Part shown: positions 1 to 7,598 of the stretch, piece after piece
Numbering within the stretch: position 1 is the stretch's first letter
Layout: every line of letters starts with the position of its first letter
Notes under the pieces: generated by a model
What the model was told of the DNA's origin: nothing
Seen by the model: the letters and a program-made list of their open reading frames with translations, nothing else
Databases searched by the model: none
Program-made: the position numbers and the translations under genes
From: Flavobacterium sp. SUN052
GTDB lineage: Bacteria; Bacteroidota; Bacteroidia; Flavobacteriales; Flavobacteriaceae
DNA length: 64,000 nt
Direction: 5' to 3'
Assembly (NCBI RefSeq): GCF_028867935.1
Contig: NZ_JAPQNS010000005.1
Location: forward strand, 310,001 to 374,000

Positions 1-2
1 CT

Positions 3-1442
3 GTCCTGCTCAGTTTTTTCATTGGAAATGCCGTGGCACAAGCGCTCCGGCCCGGCTTTGACCCCGCCGAATACATTGAGTTAATGAAAGTTTCGGCCCG
101 CTTTGGCGACTCAGCCTACGTGAGCACTTTCCCCGCTCCGCAGCGGTTCAAAGCAGTGTATCGCTCGCCCGTGGTTGGTTTGGATAACCGTTGGGATTTG
201 TGGACCGACAACGGATCAACGGCCGTCATCAGCGTTCGGGGAACAACCGCCAATAGCGTGAGCTGGCTGGCCAATTTTTACGCGGCAATGGTGCCGGCCA
301 AAGGAGAACTTCAACTAAACGACACGGAGAAGTTTGCCTACGATCTGGCAGCCAATCCGAAGGCTGCCGTTCATATAGGCTGGTTGGTAAGTACAGCTTT
401 TTTAACGAAAGATATGCTGCCAAAAATTGACTCCAGTTATCAAAAAGGAGTCAGGAATATGTTTATAATGGGGCATAGTCAGGGTGGTGCCATTGCTTTT
501 TTGCTCACAGCCCACCTCTACAGCTTGCAGCGGCAGGGGCGCTTGCCCGCCGATATTCGGTTCAAAACGTATTGCAGTGCGGGACCAAAGCCGGGTAACC
601 TTTACTTTGCCTACGACTATGAAGCCAAAACGCAGGCGGGTTGGGCTTACAACGTGGTGAACTCTGCCGATTGGGTTCCTGAAGTGCCGTTCTCGATCCA
701 AACAGTTAACGATTTCAACATGACAAATCCCTTTAGTGGCGCTAAAGGGGTAATCAAAAAACAAAAGTTTTTTAAGCGACTGGTTGTCAAATCAGTCTAC
801 AACAGCTTGAGCAAACCCGCCCTCAAAGCCCAGAAAAATTATCAGAAATACCTTGGCAAACTGGCATCCAACACGGTCAGGAAGAACCTGAATGGCTACG
901 TAGCTCCCGAATACTATAATAGCAATCACTACGTCCGCACCGGCGCGACCATTGTTTTGCTGGCCGATTCGGCTTACTACAAACTGTATCCTGACAGTAA
1001 AGAGAAAATTTTTGTTCATCATTTTCATCCGCCATACCTGTATTTGGCCGAGAAACAACTCATGGGCAATACATCGGCCGTGTCGAACCAGCCAACACAA
1101 GCAACCCTTACTGGGACCTGGGAGCTAAATTATATTTCTGGTCCCAGAATTGCCTTCACCGGTTTGTATCCTGAGAAAAAACCAACTGTTACGTTCGATG
1201 TGGCAGCCAATCGGGTTAGTGGTTCCACCAGTTGCAATTCCTTCAACGGACCCGTTACAATCAACGGAACTTCCATTCAGTTTTCCGATGGCATGGTCAT
1301 GACAAAAATGATGTGCCCCGGCGAAGGCGAACGTGTTTTCTTGAACACCCTGAAGCAGGTCAATCGGTACGCCATAAACGATGGCAACACCCTGACACTC
1401 ATGATGGGCGACATGGCTGTGATGCGCTTTGCCCGGAAATAG
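3..1442 (+). CDS. Secreted class 3 lipase with C-terminal META domain (5' truncated by window edge)
   Basis: The frame is open to the left edge, and the first visible codons read as the hydrophobic end of a signal peptide (VLLSFFIGNAVAQA). The true start is therefore upstream of the window, and the GTG at 33 is not it. The alpha/beta-hydrolase part carries the nucleophile elbow GHSQGG (Ser near visible residue 159), preceded by an internal motif SVRGTTANS typical of class 3 lipases. From about visible residue 370 to the end there is a META/HslJ-like domain (LTGTWELNY, then a CNSFNG loop, ending MAVMRFARK). Expected location is periplasm or outside the cell, acting on acylglycerols or other esters; the substrate is not visible. 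The lipase call is firm. The META call rests on its overall pattern. Confidence 0.8.
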   Translation, partial: VLLSFFIGNAVAQALRPGFDPAEYIELMKVSARFGDSAYVSTFPAPQRFKAVYRSPVVGLDNRWDLWTDNGSTAVISVRGTTANSVSWLANFYAAMVPAKGELQLNDTEKFAYDLAANPKAAVHIGWLVSTAFLTKDMLPKIDSSYQKGVRNMFIMGHSQGGAIAFLLTAHLYSLQRQGRLPADIRFKTYCSAGPKPGNLYFAYDYEAKTQAGWAYNVVNSADWVPEVPFSIQTVNDFNMTNPFSGAKGVIKKQKFFKRLVVKSVYNSLSKPALKAQKNYQKYLGKLASNTVRKNLNGYVAPEYYNSNHYVRTGATIVLLADSAYYKLYPDSKEKIFVHHFHPPYLYLAEKQLMGNTSAVSNQPTQATLTGTWELNYISGPRIAFTGLYPEKKPTVTFDVAANRVSGSTSCNSFNGPVTINGTSIQFSDGMVMTKMMCPGEGERVFLNTLKQVNRYAINDGNTLTLMMGDMAVMRFARK

Positions 1443-1458
1443 CCCCCTGTTTTACTCA

Positions 1459-1923
1459 ATGAAACGTATGAAAAATCAACTTTTTGCCTCTGTCTGTTGC
1501 GCTGCTACGCTATTGGTTGCCAGTTGTCAGAGTAGGCAGTCAACCACGGAGTCTACTGAATCAGCCACTGTGACCACCACCCAATGTTATGGCTTTACCT
1601 CCGCCCAGGACACCATTCGTTTGGCGATGACCCGAACGGGCGACGCTGTTACGGGGAACCTAACATATCAGCTTTCTGGTAAGGACCGCAACATGGGTAC
1701 GTTGAATGGAAAAATGCACGGTGACACGTTGCGAGCTGATTACACCTTTCAATCTGAAGGCGTTGAGTCGGTTCGGGAAGTGGCTTTTCTGAAAAAGGAG
1801 GGCGGTTTGGTAGAGGGGTTTGGCCCCGTAGAAGAGCACAATAGTAAAATGGTATTTGCCAAAACTGGCAAGCTCACGTTCAGTTCCGGCTTTTTGCTGG
1901 CGTCAACGAACTGCACCGACTAA
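1459..1923 (+). CDS. Small putative lipoprotein, function unknown
   Basis: I placed the start at the ATG at 1459 because it opens a lipoprotein signal: basic MKRMKNQ, a hydrophobic stretch, then lipobox LLVASC with Cys near residue 23. An earlier in-frame start at 1429 would overlap the lipase and add ten non-signal residues. The mature part (about 130 residues) is rich in Thr/Ser at first, then beta-prone with repeated short strands (NLTYQLSGKDRN, GTLNGKMHGDTLRADYTF). This layout is common in small Bacteroidota envelope lipoproteins that test for released substrate. It lies 16 nt after the lipase and may be co-transcribed with it. I recognise no named family. Confidence 0.6.
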   Translation: MKRMKNQLFASVCCAATLLVASCQSRQSTTESTESATVTTTQCYGFTSAQDTIRLAMTRTGDAVTGNLTYQLSGKDRNMGTLNGKMHGDTLRADYTFQSEGVESVREVAFLKKEGGLVEGFGPVEEHNSKMVFAKTGKLTFSSGFLLASTNCTD

Positions 1924-1999
1924 TGAGCGATTTTTCTTGGTCAAATTGGTTGTTAATGGCCCGAGGTGCGTTATGACCGTATACGCTACTTATTTTTAG

Positions 2000-2704
2000 A
2001 TGCATTCCGAATCTACTTTTGCCGATCGCGCCATTACTTTTTATGAAAACCTCCAGGAGCCAACGGGTTTGCCAGCCGGGGTATCAGCCCTGAACCCGTA
2101 TCGGGAGCCCGAAGTCCAGCGAATCGGACGGGAGTTTTATGGTAAGTTCTTTACCGACAATCGGCCGCGCGTGTTTATAACGGGTATCAATCCCGGCCGA
2201 TTTGGGGCGGGCGTAACGGGTATATCGTTTACCACTCCGCAAAATCTCAGTCGGTATTGCGGCATAGCAAATACGCTGTCGCCAATCGCATCGGCGAACC
2301 GTCCCGAATTATCCAGTCGGTTTATTTATCAGATTGTGGAAGCCTTCGGCGGAGCCGAGTCATTTTATAGCCAATTTTTCCTGACATCGCTCTACCCGTT
2401 GGCCCTCGTCAAGGACGGAAAGAATTACAATTTTTACGACGACAAGGCTACGACCAAAGCCCTTTGGCCCGTCATTGCTGACTCTGTTCGGCAGCAACTT
2501 CAGTTCGGGGCAAAGCGAGATATTGTAATTTGTCTGGGTCGTAAGAATGAGCAGTTTGTAAAGCGGTTAAACGACGAAAATGGCTTCTTTGATCAGGTTA
2601 TTTCACTCGATCATCCGCGTTACATTTTGCAGTATAAATCTAAAGCAATTAACATGTATATCGAACAGTATATCAGCGTGTTAGGCGGTGTAATTAGTTT
2701 GTAA
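2000..2704 (+). CDS. SMUG2-like uracil-DNA glycosylase family protein (DUF4918)
   Basis: This 234-residue cytosolic protein carries the glycosylase motif 1 in SMUG form, GINPGRFGAGVTGISF (about residues 61-76), and a late LDHPRY segment in the place of the family's His-Pro motif. Both are characteristic of the SMUG2/DUF4918 branch found mainly in Bacteroidota. Members remove uracil or related damaged bases from DNA. Length fits the family. It is followed after 38 nt by a Rad52-type annealing protein on the same strand, so the two may form a small DNA-repair unit. Activity on uracil is inferred from family work, not shown here. Confidence 0.75.
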   Translation: MHSESTFADRAITFYENLQEPTGLPAGVSALNPYREPEVQRIGREFYGKFFTDNRPRVFITGINPGRFGAGVTGISFTTPQNLSRYCGIANTLSPIASANRPELSSRFIYQIVEAFGGAESFYSQFFLTSLYPLALVKDGKNYNFYDDKATTKALWPVIADSVRQQLQFGAKRDIVICLGRKNEQFVKRLNDENGFFDQVISLDHPRYILQYKSKAINMYIEQYISVLGGVISL

Positions 2705-2742
2705 AAAGCGAACTTTAACGACCCGAAAAACGTTGAAAAAAT

Positions 2743-3243
2743 ATGGAAGAACCCAAGTACCCTTTAGACATTATAAGCAGCCCGATTCAGCCCGACGAAA
2801 TCGAGTGGCGTGTGCAGCAACAAACCAAAACTGGCAAGCTCATTGTGGTGCCTTACATCACCAATCGATGTGTCATGGAACGCTTTGATAAGCAGTTTGG
2901 CTGGCACGGCTGGCAAAACGACATCACCGAAATTCAGGATGGTTTTTTGTGCCGTATCACGGTAACCTTACCCGACGGAACTCGCCTGACCAAAACCGAT
3001 GGCGCCAATCGAACAGACATTGAGCCTGTAAAAGGAGGGATATCTGATGCCATGAAACGGTGCGCCGTTCAGTTCGGAGTAGGGCGTAATCTGTACACCT
3101 ATCCCCGCGTATTTGTAGAAACTCCCGACAAATACATTCCTGAGTGGGCTGTTGGTCAACTTGATGCACTGGTCAAGAAAATCAACGACGGTACCTACAA
3201 AGGGGGCGAATTTGTAACCCTGAAAGAATCATACCGTAAATAA
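2743..3243 (+). CDS. Rad52/Rad22-family single-strand annealing protein
   Basis: The 166-residue protein has the Rad52 fold signature: an early strand segment with FGWHGW (near residues 51-56), then a basic helix with GGISDAMKRCAVQFGVGRNL (about residues 97-116), and a conserved YTYPRVFVE end. Proteins of this family bind single-stranded DNA as rings and anneal complementary strands. The eukaryotic C-terminal Rad51-binding region is absent, as in other bacterial and phage versions. No phage genes surround it, and it follows a SMUG2-like glycosylase, so it looks like a resident chromosomal repair gene rather than part of a prophage. Confidence 0.8.
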   Translation: MEEPKYPLDIISSPIQPDEIEWRVQQQTKTGKLIVVPYITNRCVMERFDKQFGWHGWQNDITEIQDGFLCRITVTLPDGTRLTKTDGANRTDIEPVKGGISDAMKRCAVQFGVGRNLYTYPRVFVETPDKYIPEWAVGQLDALVKKINDGTYKGGEFVTLKESYRK

Positions 3244-3267
3244 CCGGCAAGACTACCAGTTGCCGGT
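3243..3267 (+). terminator. Weak hairpin at the end of the Rad52-type gene
   Basis: A perfect 8-bp inverted repeat (ACCGGCAA / TTGCCGGT, 9-nt loop) overlaps the stop codon. No T-run follows, so it may only stabilise the 3' end or slow polymerase. Confidence 0.3.
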
Positions 3268-3318
3268 CGCCTGACCGCAGGCTATCCATGAAGATACTGA
3301 CAACCTGGATTTTATAGC

Positions 3319-3906
3319 ATGGCAAACAGCCTTGAGTTCTTTTACACGGCCGACCGTCAGGAGTGGCGGCAATGGCTGGCCGACAACCATGCACGATCGC
3401 CGGGTATTGTCTTTGTCTTCTACAAAAAGAAAACGGGTCAGCCTACACTCCCTTATGGCGAAGCTGTAGAAGAGGCTCTTTGCTACGGGTGGATCGACAG
3501 CCTGCCCTGCAAAATAGACGACGAACGGCATGGCCTGAAGTTCTCACCCCGCAAATCCCGGAGCGTATGGTCGAAACCCAACAAAGACCGTATTGAGCGT
3601 CTCATAGCTACTGGACAAATGACTCCTGTCGGGTTGGCCAAAATTGAAGCGGCTAAACTCGATGGGTCATGGGATGCCCTCAACGACAGCGACAATCTGG
3701 TGATCCCGCCCGACCTCGAAACGGCCCTACAGGCAAACCCGGTAGCTTACCAGAACTTTCATGGTTTTTCACCCAGTTCTCGCAAGCAGATTCTGTACTG
3801 GATCAGTACCGCTAAACGCCCAGAGACCCGCCAATCTCGGATTGAGGCAACTGCACATCAGGCTGCTTTAGGCAAACGGGCAAACAATCCGTCTGATGCT
3901 GTCTAA
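3319..3906 (+). CDS. YdeI/OmpD-associated (OmdA) family protein
   Basis: This 195-residue cytosolic protein matches the YdeI/OmdA pattern: the opening FFYTADRQEWRQWLADNH, the central EEALCYGWIDSL (near residues 50-61), FSPRKSRSVWSKPNK, and the C-terminal SSRKQILYWISTAKRPETR. The family was linked to resistance to cationic peptides and bacteriocins in enterobacteria, but its biochemical role is unclear. It stands alone between the Rad52-type gene and the sulfur cluster. Confidence 0.8.
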   Translation: MANSLEFFYTADRQEWRQWLADNHARSPGIVFVFYKKKTGQPTLPYGEAVEEALCYGWIDSLPCKIDDERHGLKFSPRKSRSVWSKPNKDRIERLIATGQMTPVGLAKIEAAKLDGSWDALNDSDNLVIPPDLETALQANPVAYQNFHGFSPSSRKQILYWISTAKRPETRQSRIEATAHQAALGKRANNPSDAV

Positions 3907-3976
3907 AATATAAATTGGCAAGTAGGTTTGTGTACGCTTAGTCAGTTGTAAATAAGAATGGCTTGAGCGTTGTACG

Positions 3977-4008
3977 TTTGGAAGTTAGCTCAAAAAATAC
4001 CACCTTTG
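3977..4008 (+). promoter_or_regulatory. Bacteroidota-type promoter upstream of tauE/safE
   Basis: TTTG at 3977-3980 is followed after 20 nt by CACCTTTG ending at 4008. This fits the Bacteroidota sigma-A consensus (TTG, 19-21 nt, TAnnTTTG) with one mismatch. The transcript would start near 4014, so the hairpin at 4030-4053 would lie inside the 5' leader of the exporter gene. Confidence 0.5.
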
Positions 4009-4029
4009 CCACACACTTCTCCATCAAAC

Positions 4030-4056
4030 AAGCGCCACTTTATTGTGGCGCTTTTC
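4030..4056 (+). terminator. GC-rich hairpin with T-run between ydeI-like gene and tauE
   Basis: A perfect 9-bp stem (AAGCGCCAC / GTGGCGCTT, loop TTTATT) is followed by TTTTCATT. It has the form of an intrinsic terminator. It could end the upstream gene 125 nt away, or act as a leader attenuator because a good promoter sits just before it. Confidence 0.7.
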
Positions 4057-4097
4057 ATTAATGAAATAATCCATTAAGTCGATATAGTTAGACTATT

Positions 4098-5180
4098 ATG
4101 CAAACAGGACAAGCAGATTCAAGCGATACGGCAACAGACAGCCCCTCCTTGGCTGATTTAACAACCACTTCGCTGCCAATTGACCTTAACGGCTTGACCA
4201 TAACGCTACAGGGAAACAACGCCGATAAGCAGGCAAACACATTGCGTAACCTGTTTCCCACCGCAAAAATCGCTACAACCAGTAGCGGTCCGCTACTCCG
4301 CCGACGAACCTGGAAAGAAATTGCCCTTTACGTATCAGCCGCTTTGGCGTTGATGGTAGTAGGGCATATGTTGTTCAGCTACTTCACGTGGGAAAAGGTA
4401 ACGTTGCTGGCTAGCTCAGTGGAAATTGGCCCCGAGATTTTTTATTTTCTACTGGCAGGCTTCGTGGCCCAAATGATCGATGGCGCTTTAGGAATGGCTT
4501 ACGGTGTAACAGCCACAACGTTCCTGATGAGTGTGGGAATTAGTCCCCTACACGCCACGGCAAGCGTTCACAGCTCGGAGATTTTCACCTCGGGTGTGTC
4601 GGGATATATGCACTTGAAGTTCGGGAACATCAACAGCAAGTTATTCAAGGCGGTATTAATTCCCGGTGTTATTGGGGCGGCATTAGGAGCCTGGCTAATA
4701 TCTGAGTTGAGTGCCTTCGAACAGTATGCCAAAGCATTGCAACCGATTATTTCGGTTTATACCGCTTTTCTGGGTATTCTGATCATTAAAAAAGCGTTGA
4801 CGAAACACACCAAAAAGAAGCCTATTCGCAAAATTGGCTTGCTCGCCTGGACGGGCGGCTTCCTGGACTCCATTGGCGGGGGCGGCTGGGGGCCAATCGT
4901 AAACTCAACGCTGATTGCCAGCGGGCGTCATCCGCGTTACACAATCGGTTCAGTAAACCTGGCCGAATTCTTCGTTTCCTTTGCGTCGTCGGTCGTTTTT
5001 GCGCTCTACGTAGGGCTGGAAAACTACGGGCTGGTTATCATTGGATTAATACTCGGCGGTACCATTGCTGCCCCAATTGCCGCACATTTGGCCCAGCGAT
5101 TACCTGTGAAAACCATGATGGTATTGGTCGGGATCGTGGTCATTATCGTAAGTTTGCGAAAGATTTTATTATTTTTTTAG
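4098..5180 (+). CDS. TauE/SafE family sulfite/organosulfonate exporter
   Basis: This 360-residue protein has a soluble N-terminal extension of about 75 residues rich in Thr/Ser/Asp, a first membrane helix at about 78-98, and then the TauE/SafE permease core. Family marks include FVAQMIDGALGMAYG (about residues 122-136), a conserved SSEIFTSGVSGYMHL segment, and the repeat copy GGFLDSIGGGGWGPI. The core is made of two homologous halves. The family moves sulfite, sulfoacetate or related anions across the inner membrane. With metZ and cysHDN close by, export of excess sulfite or uptake of a sulfur anion is likely. I do not recognise the N-terminal extension, and it is longer than the family norm. 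Confidence 0.85.
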   Translation: MQTGQADSSDTATDSPSLADLTTTSLPIDLNGLTITLQGNNADKQANTLRNLFPTAKIATTSSGPLLRRRTWKEIALYVSAALALMVVGHMLFSYFTWEKVTLLASSVEIGPEIFYFLLAGFVAQMIDGALGMAYGVTATTFLMSVGISPLHATASVHSSEIFTSGVSGYMHLKFGNINSKLFKAVLIPGVIGAALGAWLISELSAFEQYAKALQPIISVYTAFLGILIIKKALTKHTKKKPIRKIGLLAWTGGFLDSIGGGGWGPIVNSTLIASGRHPRYTIGSVNLAEFFVSFASSVVFALYVGLENYGLVIIGLILGGTIAAPIAAHLAQRLPVKTMMVLVGIVVIIVSLRKILLFF

Positions 5181-5241
5181 ATGTTGGACGCTGGATAGTA
5201 GATCGTAGCCTTTCTGCTGAATCCAACACCTATCGAAGATT

Positions 5242-6447
5242 ATGAAAAAACAAACACGTGCTATTCGCACCCAGACGAAGAAAACCCAATACAGGGAGCA
5301 TTCGACGCCCCTGTTTCTGACGTCGAGTTTTACATTTGAAGATGCCGAACAGGGAAAGGCATTGTTTGAAGAAACTGAAGAAGGCAATATCTACAGCCGA
5401 TTTTCGAACCCCAACGTAACGGAATTCGTCGATAAGGTTTGTATGCTCGAAGGTGCCGAAGATGGCATCGCTACCGGAACCGGCATGGCGGCCGTGTTTG
5501 CAAGTATGGCTGCGCTGCTGAAATCGGGCGATCATATAGTGGCTTGTCGGGCGTTGTTTGGGTCAGCACACCAGATTATTACGCAGATCCTGAGCAAGTG
5601 GGGCATTACGCATACCTACCTTGATGCTACCGCAACTGAAGCCGAGTGGGAAGCGGCTATTCAACCAAACTCTGGAAGACCGGCCGCCCGCATGGTGTAT
5701 CTGGAAACGCCTTCTAACCCCGGTCTCGAACTGGTCGATCTGGCGATGTTGGGGCGCTTGAAAGAAAAATACGGTTTTATCCTGAACGTCGACAACTGTT
5801 TCGCTACGCCAATCCTGCAAACGCCCATTGACTTTGGAGCCGATTTGTCGGTACACTCAGCAACCAAGTTCATGGATGGCCAGGGCCGCGTGTTGGGCGG
5901 TATCGTTGTGGGTCGGGCCGATCTGATTCAGCCAATTCGGTTCTTCGCCCGGCATACCGGACCATCGCTTTCGCCTTTTAACGCCTGGATACTGTCGAAG
6001 AGTCTGGAGACGCTGGATCTGCGCATGGAACGCCATTGCCGTAACGCTTTGGCCCTGGCTCAAGCCCTTGAAAAGCATCCTGATGTGGCGGTAGTAAAAT
6101 ACCCGTTTCTTGAATCACATCCGCAATACGAACTGGCAAAAGCACAGATGTCGGCGGGTGGTGCCATTGTAACGATTGAGCTAGAAGGTGGTTTCGAGCG
6201 GGTTCAGGCCTTTTTCGATGCGCTACAGATTCCATCGCTATCGTCAAACCTTGGTGACTCGCGTACGATAGTGACCAACCCAAATACAACAACGCACGCC
6301 AAACTCAAACCCGACGAGAAAGCCGCCCTCGGTATTACGCCCGGCCTGATTCGGATTTCGGTTGGCCTAGAAGCTATTGAGGATTTGATTGAGGACTTTG
6401 AGCAGGCTGTTTCGGTAAGCGCAGAAGCTTTAAAAGAAAACGTATAG
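5242..6447 (+). CDS. metZ: O-succinylhomoserine sulfhydrylase (MetZ-type PLP enzyme)
   Basis: This is a 401-residue Cys/Met-metabolism PLP enzyme of fold type I. Visible marks are RFSNPNVTEF (about 53-62), the cofactor-binding stretch ATGTGMAAVFASM (77-89), DNCFATP (184-190), and the PLP lysine in SVHSATKFMDG (Lys209). It makes homocysteine from an activated homoserine and sulfide, so it is the step that consumes the product of sulfate reduction. MetZ fits better than cystathionine gamma-synthase or beta-lyase because of the sulfur-assimilation context and the N-terminal pattern, but those paralogues are hard to separate without alignment. It is on the same strand as the exporter, 61 nt downstream. 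Confidence 0.8.
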   Translation: MKKQTRAIRTQTKKTQYREHSTPLFLTSSFTFEDAEQGKALFEETEEGNIYSRFSNPNVTEFVDKVCMLEGAEDGIATGTGMAAVFASMAALLKSGDHIVACRALFGSAHQIITQILSKWGITHTYLDATATEAEWEAAIQPNSGRPAARMVYLETPSNPGLELVDLAMLGRLKEKYGFILNVDNCFATPILQTPIDFGADLSVHSATKFMDGQGRVLGGIVVGRADLIQPIRFFARHTGPSLSPFNAWILSKSLETLDLRMERHCRNALALAQALEKHPDVAVVKYPFLESHPQYELAKAQMSAGGAIVTIELEGGFERVQAFFDALQIPSLSSNLGDSRTIVTNPNTTTHAKLKPDEKAALGITPGLIRISVGLEAIEDLIEDFEQAVSVSAEALKENV

Positions 6448-6557
6448 CGCATGTACTCGTTAGCGTCTAGTGACCGAAGTCTCTGGGCACCAGCGACAAA
6501 ATGAACTGATTCAGGCTGAGAAGTTTTATTACAATAAAATTCTGAAGGTTTAAAATC

Positions 6558-6839
6558 ATGGTTGGCCTGCTTATGTTTTTTGCCTTCGCTATACTACCGG
6601 TCTTTTGGATTTTTAGCATTGTTATGATCCGTGACTGGAAGCATTTCTGGAAGTGCTTTCTGGTGCATTGTGTATTACTGATTAGCTACTCGACAATCAT
6701 TCTGAACAGCAAAGCAACAGGAGGATATGGTTTGAATATATTCGTCAATCAAGCTGTAGCATTTTCAGTACACTTATTGGTGGGTTTCGGCTTCTCAATT
6801 TACGTTCGGCTTAACATTTTGAAAAGGACTTTATCATGA
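6558..6839 (+). CDS. Small three-helix membrane protein, unknown
   Basis: Ninety-three residues with three predicted membrane helices (about 3-23, 33-50 and 62-84) and a basic end (RLNILKRTLS). Its TGA stop overlaps the ATG of the next gene (ATGA), so it is translationally coupled to the toxin-antitoxin pair behind it. I recognise no family. The coupling suggests it belongs with the pair, but nothing in the sequence indicates how. Confidence 0.55.
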   Translation: MVGLLMFFAFAILPVFWIFSIVMIRDWKHFWKCFLVHCVLLISYSTIILNSKATGGYGLNIFVNQAVAFSVHLLVGFGFSIYVRLNILKRTLS

Positions 6840-7138
6840 ACACACTGACAGTTGAACTACCCAAGTCAATAGACCCGACGTATGCTCGCTGGGAAATGGC
6901 GCGGGCGTTGTACGAGAAGAAAGAGATAACGTTGGAGGAAGCGGCTAAAATGGTTGATCTAGCTCCTATCTATTTTAAAATCAGACTTGAAAAGCCCTTT
7001 GATAGGGCCGCATTTCAGGCTAGACAGAACATAATGGCTTCGGCTAAACCATTTGACCGTCAAAAATTTGATGAATTAGTTGAGCAATTAGACATTAAGG
7101 AATCCTATGAAGAATTAGTGTCTCAAATTGGCAAATGA
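6836..7138 (+). CDS. UPF0175-like antitoxin of a PIN toxin pair
   Basis: One hundred residues. The N-terminal half (ELPKSIDPTYARWEMARAL, then YEKKEITLEEAAKMVDLA) matches the UPF0175 pattern: a short beta strand followed by a helix-turn-helix-like segment. The C-terminal half carries two similar KPFDR segments (near residues 53-56 and 71-75), a likely toxin-wrapping tail. It overlaps the PIN toxin start by 4 nt, the usual coupling for such pairs. It would neutralise the toxin and repress its own promoter. The region is more A+T-rich than the flanking metabolic genes. Confidence 0.7.
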   Translation: MNTLTVELPKSIDPTYARWEMARALYEKKEITLEEAAKMVDLAPIYFKIRLEKPFDRAAFQARQNIMASAKPFDRQKFDELVEQLDIKESYEELVSQIGK

Positions 7139-7590
7139 CATACCTGTTAGACACTAATATTATTCTGGCTTATCTGAAGAAATCAGCTTTAGCTATATTT
7201 ATAGATGAGCAGTATGGGTTTCTAAAGAATGATGCAAAGCCATTCATCTCTGCGGTGACAGTTGGTGAACTCTGGTCAATTTGCTTGCGAAATAACTGGG
7301 GAGAAAAACGGCGTGATATACTGGTTAATGCGCTCCGTCAATTGACCATCGTTGACATAAATATTGAGCCTATCGTTCAGGAATATGCTGCTATTGATGC
7401 CTTTAGCCAAAACAAGTTAGTTGGTCGTCCTTTGGGGACATCGGCTCGTAATATGGGGAAGAATGATCTTTGGATAGTAGCAACAGCATCAGTGCTAGAT
7501 GCAACGCTCATAACAACAGATAAAGACTTCGACCATTTACATGAACAATTTGTAGAGGTAATCTGGCTTGACCCTGACAAACATAAATAA
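7135..7590 (+). CDS. PIN-domain toxin (VapC-like ribonuclease)
   Basis: This 151-residue protein has the PIN acidic residues in order: Asp6 in YLLDTNII, Glu45 in TVGELW, Asp111 in NDLWIVATA, and Asp129/Asp131 in TTDKDFDHL. These bind divalent metal for RNA cleavage. It starts within the end of the UPF0175-like gene. Targets of such toxins are usually tRNA or rRNA; the target here is unknown. The unit sits between metZ and the next sulfur-cluster gene, which suggests later insertion. Confidence 0.8.
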   Translation: MTYLLDTNIILAYLKKSALAIFIDEQYGFLKNDAKPFISAVTVGELWSICLRNNWGEKRRDILVNALRQLTIVDINIEPIVQEYAAIDAFSQNKLVGRPLGTSARNMGKNDLWIVATASVLDATLITTDKDFDHLHEQFVEVIWLDPDKHK

Positions 7591-7598
7591 ACCACCTA

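Noticed and set aside
1429..1458. Upstream start for the small lipoprotein
   Set aside because: It overlaps the lipase and would put ten extra residues before a well-formed lipoprotein signal.
5181..5241. Possible SAM riboswitch ahead of metZ
   Set aside because: Only 61 nt are available, with a single weak 7-bp pair; the fold needed for known SAM riboswitches does not fit.
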